The position numbers and the translations under genes were made by a program. A stretch of DNA of 64,000 nt from Xanthomonas sp. GTDB taxonomy: Bacteria; Pseudomonadota; Gammaproteobacteria; Xanthomonadales; Xanthomonadaceae. The stretch is taken from NCBI GenBank assembly GCA_018262705.1, contig JADFDQ010000002.1, positions 175,248 through 239,247 on the forward strand. Reading direction: 5' to 3'. Under the pieces are notes generated by a model. That model made no database searches, was not told the origin of the DNA, and saw nothing but the letters and a program-made list of their open reading frames with translations. Positions 17,331 through 26,109 of this stretch are shown here, piece by piece. Numbering within the stretch: the first letter of the stretch is position 1; the number at the start of each line of letters is the position of its first letter.

Positions 17331-18226
17331 GGGGGGGGCAACAACCTCGGCCCCGCGCGCAACAATCGCCGCGCCCACAGCAGCCCGCGCAGCTCCGCCA
17401 GCAAGGTCGGCGGTATCCGCCACGGATGGCGCAGGTGGAAGCGCGTGCGCACCGCGCGCAGCGGACGCCAAAGCAGCTGCCGCCACCAGCCGTGCGGACG
17501 TGCGCGCAGCAGGAAATAGTAGGCACCGACGCTATGCGTCGGCTGCGCGGTGCGCAGGTGGTGGCCGTGGGCGCGGGTGCCGCCGGTCGGGATCGCCAGG
17601 TGCTGGATGATCGCGCGCGGCTCGAATCGGATGTTGCCGTGCGCACGCACATAGCGGCTGGCGAATTCGGCTTCGAACCGATAGGCCGCGCCGACGAAGT
17701 TTTCGTCGAAGCCGCCCAACGCCAGCGCCGTCTCGCGCCGCAGCGAAAAATTGCCGCCCATGAATTCATTAATCTTCGCGGGCGCATCGCTGGTGAATCG
17801 GAACGACTCATCCTCGCGCAGGGTTTCAGAAACCTGCCCCGGCTGGAACACCCGGCCCGCCACCAGCGCATCACCTTCCGACTGCGCCTGCCGATGCGCG
17901 ACCACCAGCGCCGCATCCGGTACGATGTCATCGTCGAGGAACAACACGATTTCCGACCTTGCTTCCTGCAAGCCGACATTCATCGCACACGGAATACTCG
18001 GCTCCGGCAGGCGCAGCCAGCGGATGCGGCCGGCGTCGTGCAGCGCCTGCAACTGCGCCACCACCTCCGCCGGATGATCCTGAGTCTGATCCACCAGCAG
18101 GATTTCATCCGCAGGCTGCGGCAGTGCCAGCAACGCGTGCAGGGTATCCAGCGCGATTTGGCCGCGTCGGTAAGATGGGATCACCACCGCCAGGACGGGA
18201 GTACCGTTGTTTTCAGTTGCGTTCAA
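17327..18226 (-). CDS. Glycosyltransferase family 2
   Basis: A GT-A transferase of about 299 aa. Landmarks are LAVVIPSYRRGQIALDTL, LLVDQTQDHPAE, the metal-binding FLDDDIVPDAALV, and FMGGNFSLRRETALALGGFDE. The track start at 18394 adds about 56 residues of no recognisable type; TTG 18226 gives a normal N-terminus, though this start is uncertain. The C-terminus ends in a Pro run encoded by an eight-C tract, and the stop TAG (17327-17329) belongs to a REP copy. The original 3' end was therefore probably altered by the repeat. Confidence 0.78.
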   Translation of the reverse strand: MNATENNGTPVLAVVIPSYRRGQIALDTLHALLALPQPADEILLVDQTQDHPAEVVAQLQALHDAGRIRWLRLPEPSIPCAMNVGLQEARSEIVLFLDDDIVPDAALVVAHRQAQSEGDALVAGRVFQPGQVSETLREDESFRFTSDAPAKINEFMGGNFSLRRETALALGGFDENFVGAAYRFEAEFASRYVRAHGNIRFEPRAIIQHLAIPTGGTRAHGHHLRTAQPTHSVGAYYFLLRARPHGWWRQLLWRPLRAVRTRFHLRHPWRIPPTLLAELRGLLWARRLLRAGPRLLPPP

Positions 18227-18394
18227 TGGCTGGCCTGAAAGGCAGGCTTCCAGTCGATACAGGCTCCAACATGCGTCCGGCTGCGAGGGTGGCGGATACC
18301 ATGCAATGGCGTGCCCGGGCGGCACTCGACCCGCGCAACCGTGTCTGCACGACCGCCGGTGTTCGCAAGCGATCCTTTCGCCGGTACGCCCCAC

Positions 18395-19306
18395 TCATTC
18401 CCCTGCGCCCTTGCGCCAGCGCCGGCTGATCCGCCCCAGTCGTTCGCGCGCGGGCCAATAGCCGACCAGATGCCGCAGATTGGGGAGCACGCCCTGCGGC
18501 CGGTAGCGCTTCACCATCGACGCAAGGGTTGCTTCCGACATGTCGAAACCCAATTCCTGCGCCATCTCCATCACCTCCGGCATGTCGTAGATGCGTCGCC
18601 ACTCGCTGCCGACCGGACGCCGCTCGACATGCATCGACGACGATTCATTGCGATCGACGCCGTAGTCCAACGGCTTCTCCGCAAACCCGATCATCGCAGC
18701 AATTTTTTCGGCGGTGCGCGGGTCGGAAAACACGTCCCGACTGAGTACCGCCAGCGTTTCGACATCCGGAAACAGCTTCGGAAAATCGAGCCCGAACCGC
18801 GTGGTTTCCAGCCACCGGTACAACCCCTTCTCGAACGCACTCATGCCGGCCCAGCGCGCGGCGTAGCGCGCGCCATAGATGACCCGATCATGGAACGGTG
18901 AAATCGCCCAGTCGGGGTTCTTGTTCAGCGTGTAATGGCCGCGATTGGCGAATGACGCCGCCACCGACAGCGGATGTCCGGTCAGGATCAGCACCTTGAG
19001 CCGCTCGCGGTAGCGCAGCCGCAGCGCCGGCGCGAGCCAGCCGAGGATCCAGCCGAAGTCCACCACCGGCCCTTCCCGCAGCATGGCATCGCAGCTGTCG
19101 AGGTGGCCGCAGACCTCCGGATCTTCCAGCGGCCGCTGGTCGGCCATGCGGTTGTAGCGCGCCGGCTTGGCCTTGCCCGGGTGCAGCGACTCGTGGAGGA
19201 TGCCGCGCTGGTCCGGATAATTGTGCTGGAACACGTTGCTGAGAAAGGTCGAACCGGATCGCCCCGTGGTGATCGTCACGCAAAGGTTGTATTCGCCTTG
19301 TGCCAT
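18395..19306 (-). CDS. Sulfotransferase-family protein
   Basis: A 303-aa P-loop sulfotransferase-like enzyme. The segment CVTITTGRSGSTFLSNVFQ near residues 9-27 is the 5'-phosphosulfate-binding loop of PAPS-dependent enzymes. ILTGHPLSVAASF near residue 105 fits the 3'-phosphate-binding region. It would transfer sulfate to a sugar of the glycan. It lies between two glycosyltransferases, with a 1-base gap to the following gene. Family assignment rests mainly on the P-loop; the substrate is unknown. Confidence 0.68.
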   Translation of the reverse strand: MAQGEYNLCVTITTGRSGSTFLSNVFQHNYPDQRGILHESLHPGKAKPARYNRMADQRPLEDPEVCGHLDSCDAMLREGPVVDFGWILGWLAPALRLRYRERLKVLILTGHPLSVAASFANRGHYTLNKNPDWAISPFHDRVIYGARYAARWAGMSAFEKGLYRWLETTRFGLDFPKLFPDVETLAVLSRDVFSDPRTAEKIAAMIGFAEKPLDYGVDRNESSSMHVERRPVGSEWRRIYDMPEVMEMAQELGFDMSEATLASMVKRYRPQGVLPNLRHLVGYWPARERLGRISRRWRKGAGE

Positions 19307-20455
19307 TCAAGCCTCTTTCATGTCCTGCAACCGGCAGTAGAAGGCCATCGCCTGCTCCGCACAGGCCTGCCAACTCAATGCGTTTGCGGTTTCGCGCGCC
19401 GCCCCTGAAATTTCCGTCGCCTTTGGCAAATCGTCCATCGCGGTCAGAATCCGATTCGCCATGCCCGCGCTGTCGCCCACGTCCACAAGATAGCCGTTCT
19501 CATTCTGACGCACATGATCCTTGACCGCACCGGTCGCGCTGCTGACGAGGATCAGTCCTCGCGCCATCGCCTCGGTGCATGCCTTGGCCGCGCCTTCGTA
19601 CAGCGAATGGGCCACGCCGATGCCGTGACTGTCGTACAGATCGAGCAATTCTTCTTGCGTTCGCCAGTCAAGAAGATGCACCCGATTTTGCATATCCTCG
19701 GGAAACAGCCTGCGCGCTTCGACATGGTGGCCCGCGCTGCAAACCCAAGTCAGGCTTGCTGCCGGGTTGGCTTGCAGGACGCGGGTAACGGCTTCGGTCA
19801 AAAGATGTGGCCCTTTGAAGAATGCGAACTGCGCCACGCACAGCATGCGCTGCAGGCGCTGCGCATCCATGGGCTGCAGCAGCCTGTCCAGAAACGGCTG
19901 TGGCACGCCGTGGTGGATGACCGCCACGCGCTCCGGCTGCGCCCCGTGATGAGCGATCAGATGCTCCTTGATCTCCTGCGCCGGCACGATCAGGCCGTCT
20001 GCATGGCGCACCACGCGGCCGATCTGGGCATGGATGCGGGTACGCAGCAGCCGCGACAGCAGCGGGAACCGCCCCTGCGGCACGCCGAGGCGCCGATGCC
20101 AGTGGTCGAGCGCGGCATCGGCCATGCACTCCAGCCCGTGGCTGCGGTTGACGAACACCGCCCGGCGACCGCGCCTGCGATTGTCCTTCGCCGCCAGCCA
20201 CGCGTAGGGCTGGCTGAGCTGGATCACGTCGTACTCGCCTTGCGCGCAGCGCTGGGCGACGACCCTGCGGTATTCGCGCGGCAATTCCAGCCAGTAATGC
20301 AGGTTCCAGTGGCGGATGCGGTGCGCGAGGTCGTCGCGCCAGAACGTATCCACCGTATGTCCGAGCGCCTGCAGCGCCAGATTGGTGGCCACCACCGTAC
20401 CGGCCGCGCCCGAATTCGGATCCGGTGGAGCATCGGCGCCAACGAGGATTTTCAT
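19307..20455 (-). CDS. Glycosyltransferase family 4
   Basis: A 382-aa GT-B transferase. The N-terminus MKILVGADAPPDPNSGAAGTV has the glycine-rich loop of the acceptor domain. Later motifs are LIVPAQEIKEHL, RMLCVAQFAFFKGPHLLTEA and AHSLYEGAAKACTEAMARG (a variant of E-x7-E). The start at 20455 lies 7 bases after the stop of the preceding GT2 and replaces a too-long track start. Donor unknown. Confidence 0.8.
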   Translation of the reverse strand: MKILVGADAPPDPNSGAAGTVVATNLALQALGHTVDTFWRDDLAHRIRHWNLHYWLELPREYRRVVAQRCAQGEYDVIQLSQPYAWLAAKDNRRRGRRAVFVNRSHGLECMADAALDHWHRRLGVPQGRFPLLSRLLRTRIHAQIGRVVRHADGLIVPAQEIKEHLIAHHGAQPERVAVIHHGVPQPFLDRLLQPMDAQRLQRMLCVAQFAFFKGPHLLTEAVTRVLQANPAASLTWVCSAGHHVEARRLFPEDMQNRVHLLDWRTQEELLDLYDSHGIGVAHSLYEGAAKACTEAMARGLILVSSATGAVKDHVRQNENGYLVDVGDSAGMANRILTAMDDLPKATEISGAARETANALSWQACAEQAMAFYCRLQDMKEA

Positions 20456-20462
20456 TCCGACC

Positions 20463-21464
20463 TCATTCCTCGGATATCGGCGATTGCGTTCGCCCGGTGA
20501 GCAAGGATTGCCCCAGCCGAACCCACGGTTTGGCCCGCCACGGGCACAGCCGGATCGTCTGGCCAAGGTAGCGGCGCGCGCGGTTGTCGCGATTGCCGAC
20601 CAGCATCGCGCCGATCAGGTAATTGGCGTTCGCCAGCGCCTGCCGTCGCTCGGCGGCGGACTGTGCGACGCCGGCGCGCACGCGCTGCGCCAGCGCCTCC
20701 GCTTCGGCCAGCCAAGACGCTTCGTCCTGACCGGCCTGCCGCGCCTGCCGGCACAGATGGCCCAGTTCGCCGAAGCGCTTCTGCGCCGCCCGCGCCGCGC
20801 CCGAAGTGCTGCGCGCATCCTTGCGATGGGTATAGCGCACTGCGCCGAGATAACCAATGTGTGAGGTTTCTGCCATGCGCAGCCACAGATCGGAATCCTG
20901 CGCATAGTGGAACGGCGCGCGGTAGCCGCCGACTTGCACATACAGCGCGGTGCGGAACAGCACGCTGCCGTGCGCGGGCGGGCCTTCCCGGCGTTCCCGC
21001 AAACCCTGCGTTGCCAGCACCGAATTCGCGCTGCGCGATACCACGCACAGGTGCTCGTCTCCGGGGCCGACGTAGCGAACCGCGCAGGAAACAAACCCGA
21101 TTCCGGGATCGGCATCCAGCAGCGCCACCTGCTCAGCGATTCGCTGCGGATGCGACCAGTCATCCGAATCCTGGCGGGCGATGAACTCCCCGCGTGCCAG
21201 TTCGCAGCCGCGAATCAGCGCACGGGTCAGCCCGGTATTGGCCTGATGGACCACGCGCAGGCGCGCATCGGCTTCGGCCAAGCGATCCAGTTTTGCCGCA
21301 GTGGCATCGGTCGAACCGTCGTCAATGACGATCAGCTCCAGATCGCGGAACGTCTGATCGAGAACGCTGCGCACCGCCGTTTCGATGCGTCCAGCATCGT
21401 TGCAGACACTCATGACCACCGAAACGCGGGGAGTGGCTGTGATCAATGTGGTTGTTTCAGTCAA
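20463..21464 (-). CDS. Glycosyltransferase family 2
   Basis: A 333-aa GT-A transferase. It has VSVVMSVCNDAGRIETAVRS, the donor motif VIDDGSTDAT near residue 47 and the metal-binding RQDSDDWSHP near residue 95. The hydrophilic C-terminal part (about 220-333) has no clear assignment. It is the first gene after a REP pair and may begin a sub-operon. Sugar specificity unknown. Confidence 0.85.
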   Translation of the reverse strand: MTETTTLITATPRVSVVMSVCNDAGRIETAVRSVLDQTFRDLELIVIDDGSTDATAAKLDRLAEADARLRVVHQANTGLTRALIRGCELARGEFIARQDSDDWSHPQRIAEQVALLDADPGIGFVSCAVRYVGPGDEHLCVVSRSANSVLATQGLRERREGPPAHGSVLFRTALYVQVGGYRAPFHYAQDSDLWLRMAETSHIGYLGAVRYTHRKDARSTSGAARAAQKRFGELGHLCRQARQAGQDEASWLAEAEALAQRVRAGVAQSAAERRQALANANYLIGAMLVGNRDNRARRYLGQTIRLCPWRAKPWVRLGQSLLTGRTQSPISEE

Positions 21465-21511
21465 TCAGAAAACTCCCCATCGCCGGCACCGCACGCAACC
21501 GTTGGTCCGGG

Positions 21512-21588
21512 TCGCGCCCCTTCGGTGCGCTCCTACGTGCCAGCACGATCGTAGGAGCGCACCGAGGCCGCAGGCCGAGGGGCGCGAT
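21512..21588. repeat. REP pair between GT2 and sulfotransferase genes
   Basis: A minus-strand copy (about 21512-21536, with a variant CCCCTTCGG core) and a plus-strand long form (about 21550-21588), arranged head to head. They fill most of the 160-base gap. Confidence 0.85.
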
Positions 21589-21624
21589 GCACAACGTTTC
21601 GTCAGATCACGCCGCCCCGTCAGC

Positions 21625-22350
21625 TCACACAACCCGCTGAAGAACTTCACGATCGATCTTTTCCCAGCAGTACAGCTTCAACAACGCCTCGAAGTCCGCG
21701 ATGAAAAACCGCTTCAGATTCTTCACTGCAAGCGGCGACAGCTCGCCGTCCTGCTTCGTCCCCGAATTGATATGCACCTGCTCGTCATTGCGGTAGCCGA
21801 ACACACGCTCGATATCGGCATCGAGCGTCTCCTGCATCAAGACCGCGACGATCTGCTCCGGACGGCACTTGCCCAGCAGTGGATACAGATAAAAGGCGAT
21901 GTCTTCGTGGATGTGGTGGATTTGGCGGATCTCGTCTTGTACCTGCAAGTCGGGCTTTCCGTCCGCGTCGTACAGCGCCTCGGCCATGCGGTTGAGGGTC
22001 CCGTATTTTTCGAGGATCTCGTATTCGCCGGGAAAGGTGTTGGCGCGGCCGTTTCCGGTGACGACCAGCTTGTAGCGCCAGCGGAACGCCGACACCAACC
22101 GCGAAATCGGACCGCGCGCAATGATGATGTACTTCAGATCCGGCCGATAGACCGGCTTGCGCACGTGCACAACGTAGGGGTTGGCGTTTTGCGTGGCATT
22201 CGCCAGCCCGCGCTTCAACGTTCCGCCACCGCATTTTCCAATATGGATCAGTACGGTCGCACCGCGGGGGATTTTCCAGCGTTCATAAAACGGCAGCACG
22301 GATCCATACAGTCCGAACGCCCGCAGGAGATTGCCGATCGATTTCAGCAT
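21625..22350 (-). CDS. Sulfotransferase, family 2-like
   Basis: A 241-aa protein with ATVLIHIGKCGGGTLKRGL near residue 32, a P-loop-like 5'-phosphosulfate site of carbohydrate sulfotransferases. YIIIARGPISRLVSAFRWRY near residue 73 carries the Arg/Ser pair of the 3'-phosphate site. It probably sulfates the polysaccharide from PAPS. Only 10 bases upstream ends a 37-codon remnant of an acyltransferase gene, so translation of this gene may be coupled to that remnant. Confidence 0.72.
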   Translation of the reverse strand: MLKSIGNLLRAFGLYGSVLPFYERWKIPRGATVLIHIGKCGGGTLKRGLANATQNANPYVVHVRKPVYRPDLKYIIIARGPISRLVSAFRWRYKLVVTGNGRANTFPGEYEILEKYGTLNRMAEALYDADGKPDLQVQDEIRQIHHIHEDIAFYLYPLLGKCRPEQIVAVLMQETLDADIERVFGYRNDEQVHINSGTKQDGELSPLAVKNLKRFFIADFEALLKLYCWEKIDREVLQRVV

Positions 22351-22360
22351 GGCGACAGGT

Positions 22361-22474
22361 TCATTGAATTGATTGACTTATCGGGCGCGCAAGCGCAGGC
22401 GCCGCGTTGTGGACGGCCAGCACCGCCACCTCACGCAAGCCGTCGATGTGACGACGGTAGGTCAGTTCAGCCAT
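22361..22474 (-). pseudogene. 5' remnant of an acyltransferase-3 gene
   Basis: From ATG 22474 the frame reads MAELTYRRHIDGLREVAVLAV, almost the same as the first 21 residues of the intact acyltransferase at 13319-15337 (one residue differs). It then departs into unrelated residues and stops at TGA 22361. About 60 bases of DNA are nearly identical to the intact gene's start. It cannot be functional as an enzyme but may act as a short leader ORF for the sulfotransferase that follows. Confidence 0.8.
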
Positions 22475-22548
22475 TGGCTTCCTTCTGAATCTTCGATGAC
22501 TTCAATCGACACGGCCCTCTCCATTCTCGGCAAATGCGCCGACCCCTC

Positions 22549-22812
22549 GGTCGCGCCCCTGCGGTGCGCTCCTACGAACAGAACACCCCCTCGGTCGCGC
22601 CCCTGGGTGCGCTCCTACGAACAGAACACCCCCTCGGTCGCGCCCCTGCGGTGCGCTCCTACGAACAGCCCCCTGTAGGAGCGCACCGAGGCCGCAGGCC
22701 GAGGGGCGCGATGAACGCGCGCAATGCCCGCATCCTCACCCCCGCCGGTCGCGCCCCTGCGGTGCGCTCCTACAAACAGAGCGCACCGAGGCCGCAGGCC
22801 GAGGGGAGCGAC
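22549..22812. repeat. REP array 3 (six copies, one partial)
   Basis: Three minus-strand copies follow each other at about 22549-22575, 22595-22618 (with a one-base-shorter core, CCCTGGGTGCG) and 22638-22662, separated by the same spacer CGAACAGAACACCCCCTCGG. A long plus copy follows (about 22674-22712), then a minus copy (22749-22773) and a partial plus copy (22779-22812). With the remnant above, this explains the 480-base stretch lacking an intact gene. Confidence 0.9.
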
Positions 22813-22830
22813 GATCTCTTCCTGTAGGTT

Positions 22831-23844
22831 TCAGCCCCGCATCCACGACTGCCGCTGCGTGTTCGCACCGGTCTTGCGGCCCAGCGCGGCGCGCACGGCT
22901 TGGCTCCAGCGATCGGCGCGTTCCCAGCCAACGGTCGCCGCCAAGACGCGATAAGCACGCATGTCGAAACCGCCGCCGCTGGCCCGCAATGCCAACCGAT
23001 ACAGCGCACTTGCCGAATGCGCATCCCCCAAACCCCCGCACACCCGCGCGTGGGAAAACACCCAGCGCGCGAAGTGGCGCATTTCCGGCGTCGCCTCTGC
23101 CACGCCCGCCTTGCAGGCATTCGCATGCAGGGCTTCGAAGAACCGCACTCGGTCGGCTGGCACCAGCCATTTCCCGCCGCCGGTCTGGCGCATGCTCTGA
23201 TGGTGGCGGTGCTCGCTCACGTCCACGTCGCAATAGGCCAGCTTCACGCCCAGCGCCCCGGCGCGCATGTCGTATTCCCAATCCTGCGAATAGCGCAGAT
23301 CGCACCAGGAACCAATCGCATCGGCGACTTCACGCCGGTACAGCGGCGTGTGGGTACACCACCAGCGATCGATCAGCAGTCCCGGGAACAGCGCATCGCG
23401 CACTTCGCCGGTCCATTTGAAGGGCGAGGCCAGCACCTGCCCCTCCATGTCGATCAGCCGCGTCCGGCCGTAGGCGATCCCGCACTCCGGCCGCGCCTGA
23501 AGCGCCGCGACCTGCGCCTCGAACTTGCACGGCAGCAGACGGTCGTCGCTGTCGAGGTACTGGATGAACTCCCCGCGCGCCAACCGCCGCCCCGCCTCAC
23601 GTGCCGGCCCCGGCCCACGGTTGGAGTTGCGCACACAACGGACCACATCAGGATGCGCAGCGACCAGCGCCTGCGCCGCCGCCGGCGTGGCATCGGTCGA
23701 ACCGTCATCGGAAATGATGATTTCGATGGGACGGTATGTCTGCGCCAGTACGCTGTCCACCGCCTGCCGCAGCATCGCCGCCCGGTTGTAGACCGGGATG
23801 ACGGTGGTGACGAGTCCCTCCTGCACTCCGATCTCATCTGCCAT
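22831..23844 (-). CDS. Glycosyltransferase family 2
   Basis: A GT-A transferase of about 337 aa. It has VTTVIPVYNRAAMLRQAV, IISDDGSTDAT near residue 42 and the metal-binding QYLDSDDRLLP near residue 92. The motif LRYSQDWEYDMRAGAL is the usual acceptor-side block. ATG 23844 overlaps the upstream acyltransferase stop by 11 bases; a GTG at 23856 is also possible. REP array 3 follows directly after the stop. Confidence 0.83.
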   Translation of the reverse strand: MADEIGVQEGLVTTVIPVYNRAAMLRQAVDSVLAQTYRPIEIIISDDGSTDATPAAAQALVAAHPDVVRCVRNSNRGPGPAREAGRRLARGEFIQYLDSDDRLLPCKFEAQVAALQARPECGIAYGRTRLIDMEGQVLASPFKWTGEVRDALFPGLLIDRWWCTHTPLYRREVADAIGSWCDLRYSQDWEYDMRAGALGVKLAYCDVDVSEHRHHQSMRQTGGGKWLVPADRVRFFEALHANACKAGVAEATPEMRHFARWVFSHARVCGGLGDAHSASALYRLALRASGGGFDMRAYRVLAATVGWERADRWSQAVRAALGRKTGANTQRQSWMRG

Positions 23845-25911
23845 TTTCGAGCCCACCTGACATCTGGCGTTCCCCCAGAACCCGGTCCAGATGCTCCGTC
23901 AACAACGGAAAAACCTGCATGGCCCCGTACGAACTCAAATGATCGTCATTGCGGTACAGGAACCTGCCGTCTTTCACCCACGGACAGATGCCGCCCCTGC
24001 ACAGCGCTGGATCGATATCCAGCACAGTGACGCCCGGGTATTTTCCCTCCATGTCGTCGAGGAGCCGGTTGGTTCCGGACTGGTCGCGGACATGCTTCCG
24101 ATAATCGACGGCAACCCGGTTGATTGGCTCATCCGCTCCTGCCCCGCTGAATCTCAGGACCGCAAGAGGCACGTCGATGTCATTGACCTGCTGCGGATTG
24201 TCCTTGATCAGGACGACGGGCACGCCGATCTCCCGATAGAACGCCAACGCTCTCCGCAGGCTGATGGACAGTATGTTGAGGGCGGTACGGTTCCCGGCAG
24301 CCTGCGGCTCCCCGCCCGGCCCCAGCAAGGCAATCTGGCTGGTTTCATCCGGTCGCGTCCTGGCGGTATTGGCGTACATCGACCAGCGCTGGACGAACAC
24401 GATGGCGCTGGGAAGTTGTTGCCGGCTCAGACCGGCGAAATTCCTCGCGATCGCGTTGCAGGATTTGCCCAGCGCGGTTCTGGTGAGCACCAGAACGTCG
24501 GGCAACATGAGACAGCCATCCCCGCCCGCGTAGACAATCTTCACGTCGTGGATCCGACCGTAACGATCCAGCGCGGGAAGCATGCTGACCGAATGGCTGT
24601 CGCCGGTCGCGATGATCCACTTGCCGGCCTGCCTGTCGCCGAGGGTGCAATACCAAGCATCCGCGATCTCCGGATGGTCATCGTAGATGTAACAGCCTTC
24701 GCCAACGCTGGAAGTCACCAGCGAATTGACATAACTCGTCTTCCCGTTGATCAGCGATCCCGGGCGATGCGATGCCACGCCGGACGCGGCATGTATTGAA
24801 TAGCCCGCCAATCCCAATGCCGCCATGGCGAGGACAAGCCAGGTGGCGACGTTCCCTTTGCGCCGGCGGACGTTGTTTTCGATGAACCGCCAGGTTATCC
24901 ATGCCAGGAAAAAGGAGGCGACGAGCGCACAGACCTTGCGTTCGCGCATCGCCCAAGCATCGGCTTTCCCGAAGATCGTGACCGTCAGCGACAGGAGCAG
25001 CCAATGCCACAGATACAGCGGGTAGCTGATCAGTCCGATCCACACGAGTGGCTTCCGGCTCAAGATCTGCCGATTCAGCCATGTACTGCCGCCTCCATGG
25101 ATCAACAAGGCGGCACCGATAACCGGGAGCAATGCCCAGAAACCGGGGAAACTGCGATCGGGCCGCACAAGGGCCACGCCGGCGCCGATGAGGCCCAACC
25201 CCAACCATGAGGATGCCGCCCTGAAGCGCCCCCCCCACCGTGGTATGCAGCCAGCCAGGCTCCGGCCATCAGCTCCCAGGCGCGCGCATGCGGCAGATAG
25301 AAGGCGGACGTGGCGGCGCCAGCGTACACCCCGAACACGTTCAACCCGAAGGAGATTCCGGCAATGCCGGCAATGGCCCAAGTCAGCGACCAGCGCATCC
25401 GCATCAGCAACCACAAAAAGAAAGGCCAGAAGATGTAGAACTGTTCTTCGACCGCCAAGCTCCAGAAATGGAGCAGGGGCTTGGTGATGGCCCTCGGATC
25501 GAAATAACCGGCTTCCGACCAGAGAACGACGTTCTCGACGAAGCCCGCGCTTCCTGCGACATGCCTGCCGACAGCCAGGTATTCGCCCGGAAACATCAGC
25601 ACCCAACCGACGGCCAGCAGGAACGACAGGACCAATGTCGCTGCCGGAAAAATGCGTCTGACGCGCCGCTGGTAGAAATGCAGCAGTGCGGCGCCGAACG
25701 AGCGCTTTTTGAAAGATTCGACCAGTATGCCGGTGATTAGATAGCCGCTGATGACGAAAAAGACATCGACCCCGATAAACCCGCCGCGGAGCCTCGAATC
25801 GCTGTAGTGATAGGCAATGACCAGCAGTACGGCCAATGCGCGCATGCCATCGATATGCGGCTGGTAGCCGGCATCCGCTCTGGCAAGCTTGAACGGGGGC
25901 GGATGCTGCAT
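23834..25911 (-). pseudogene. Acyltransferase-3/SGNH gene, frameshifted at a G8 tract
   Basis: The 5' part, read from ATG 25911, is a normal AT3 domain (HIDGMRALAVLLVIAYH, VDVFFVISGYLITG, SLAVEEQFYIFWP). After AWLAAYHGGGG the frame is lost. The rest of the protein (GLGLIGAGVALV... then the SGNH motif IATGDSHSVSML and the final RNDDHLSSYGAM) continues in another frame to 23834. The break falls in a run of eight C on the plus strand (25229-25236). Nine (or six) would restore one reading frame of about 693 residues. It may be a phase-variable locus, a true mutation or a sequencing error. As given, no full-length protein is made. Confidence 0.85.
25229..25236 (-). repeat. Homopolymer tract (G8 on coding strand) causing the frameshift
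   Basis: Eight C on the plus strand, equal to G8 in the coding direction. The reading frame on each side differs by one base, so G9 gives an intact gene. Such tracts are typical sites of slipped-strand changes. Confidence 0.85.
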
Positions 25912-26109
25912 TCAACGCTTTCCTGACGCCGAGGCCTTGACCTCGGACCGCTCTTCCAGCCCCAACTCATCCGCCATGTGATGCCTGACCCAGCGCAGGG
26001 TATCGCCCAGCACCGATTGCGCGAAGAAATAGACCGGACGCGCTGTACTCAAGCAGTGCAAGCAGCGGTTCGGAAAAAATCGCACCGGCAACGGTCCGCG
26101 ACAACCGGC
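25912..26109 (-). pseudogene. 3' remnant of an epimerase gene (copy of the tail of the gene at 27945)
   Basis: An open frame of 65 codons without ATG ends ...RPVYFFAQSVLGDTLRWVR and then HHMADELGLEERSE. It matches the tail of the epimerase at 27945-29054 (RPVKSFDEGIEDTRRWVR, WHMADELGL). Only the last 45 or so codons are alike. Its TGA is immediately followed by the acyltransferase ATG (25911), so the original gene was directly upstream of that acyltransferase. The asnB gene now separates the remnant from the intact epimerase. Confidence 0.65.

Noticed and set aside
23834-25915. Single 693-residue ORF as given in the track
   Set aside because: Its first 220 or so residues are the wrong frame of the acyltransferase; the genuine N-terminus is in the 25102-25911 ORF. 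The gene is frameshifted rather than intact.
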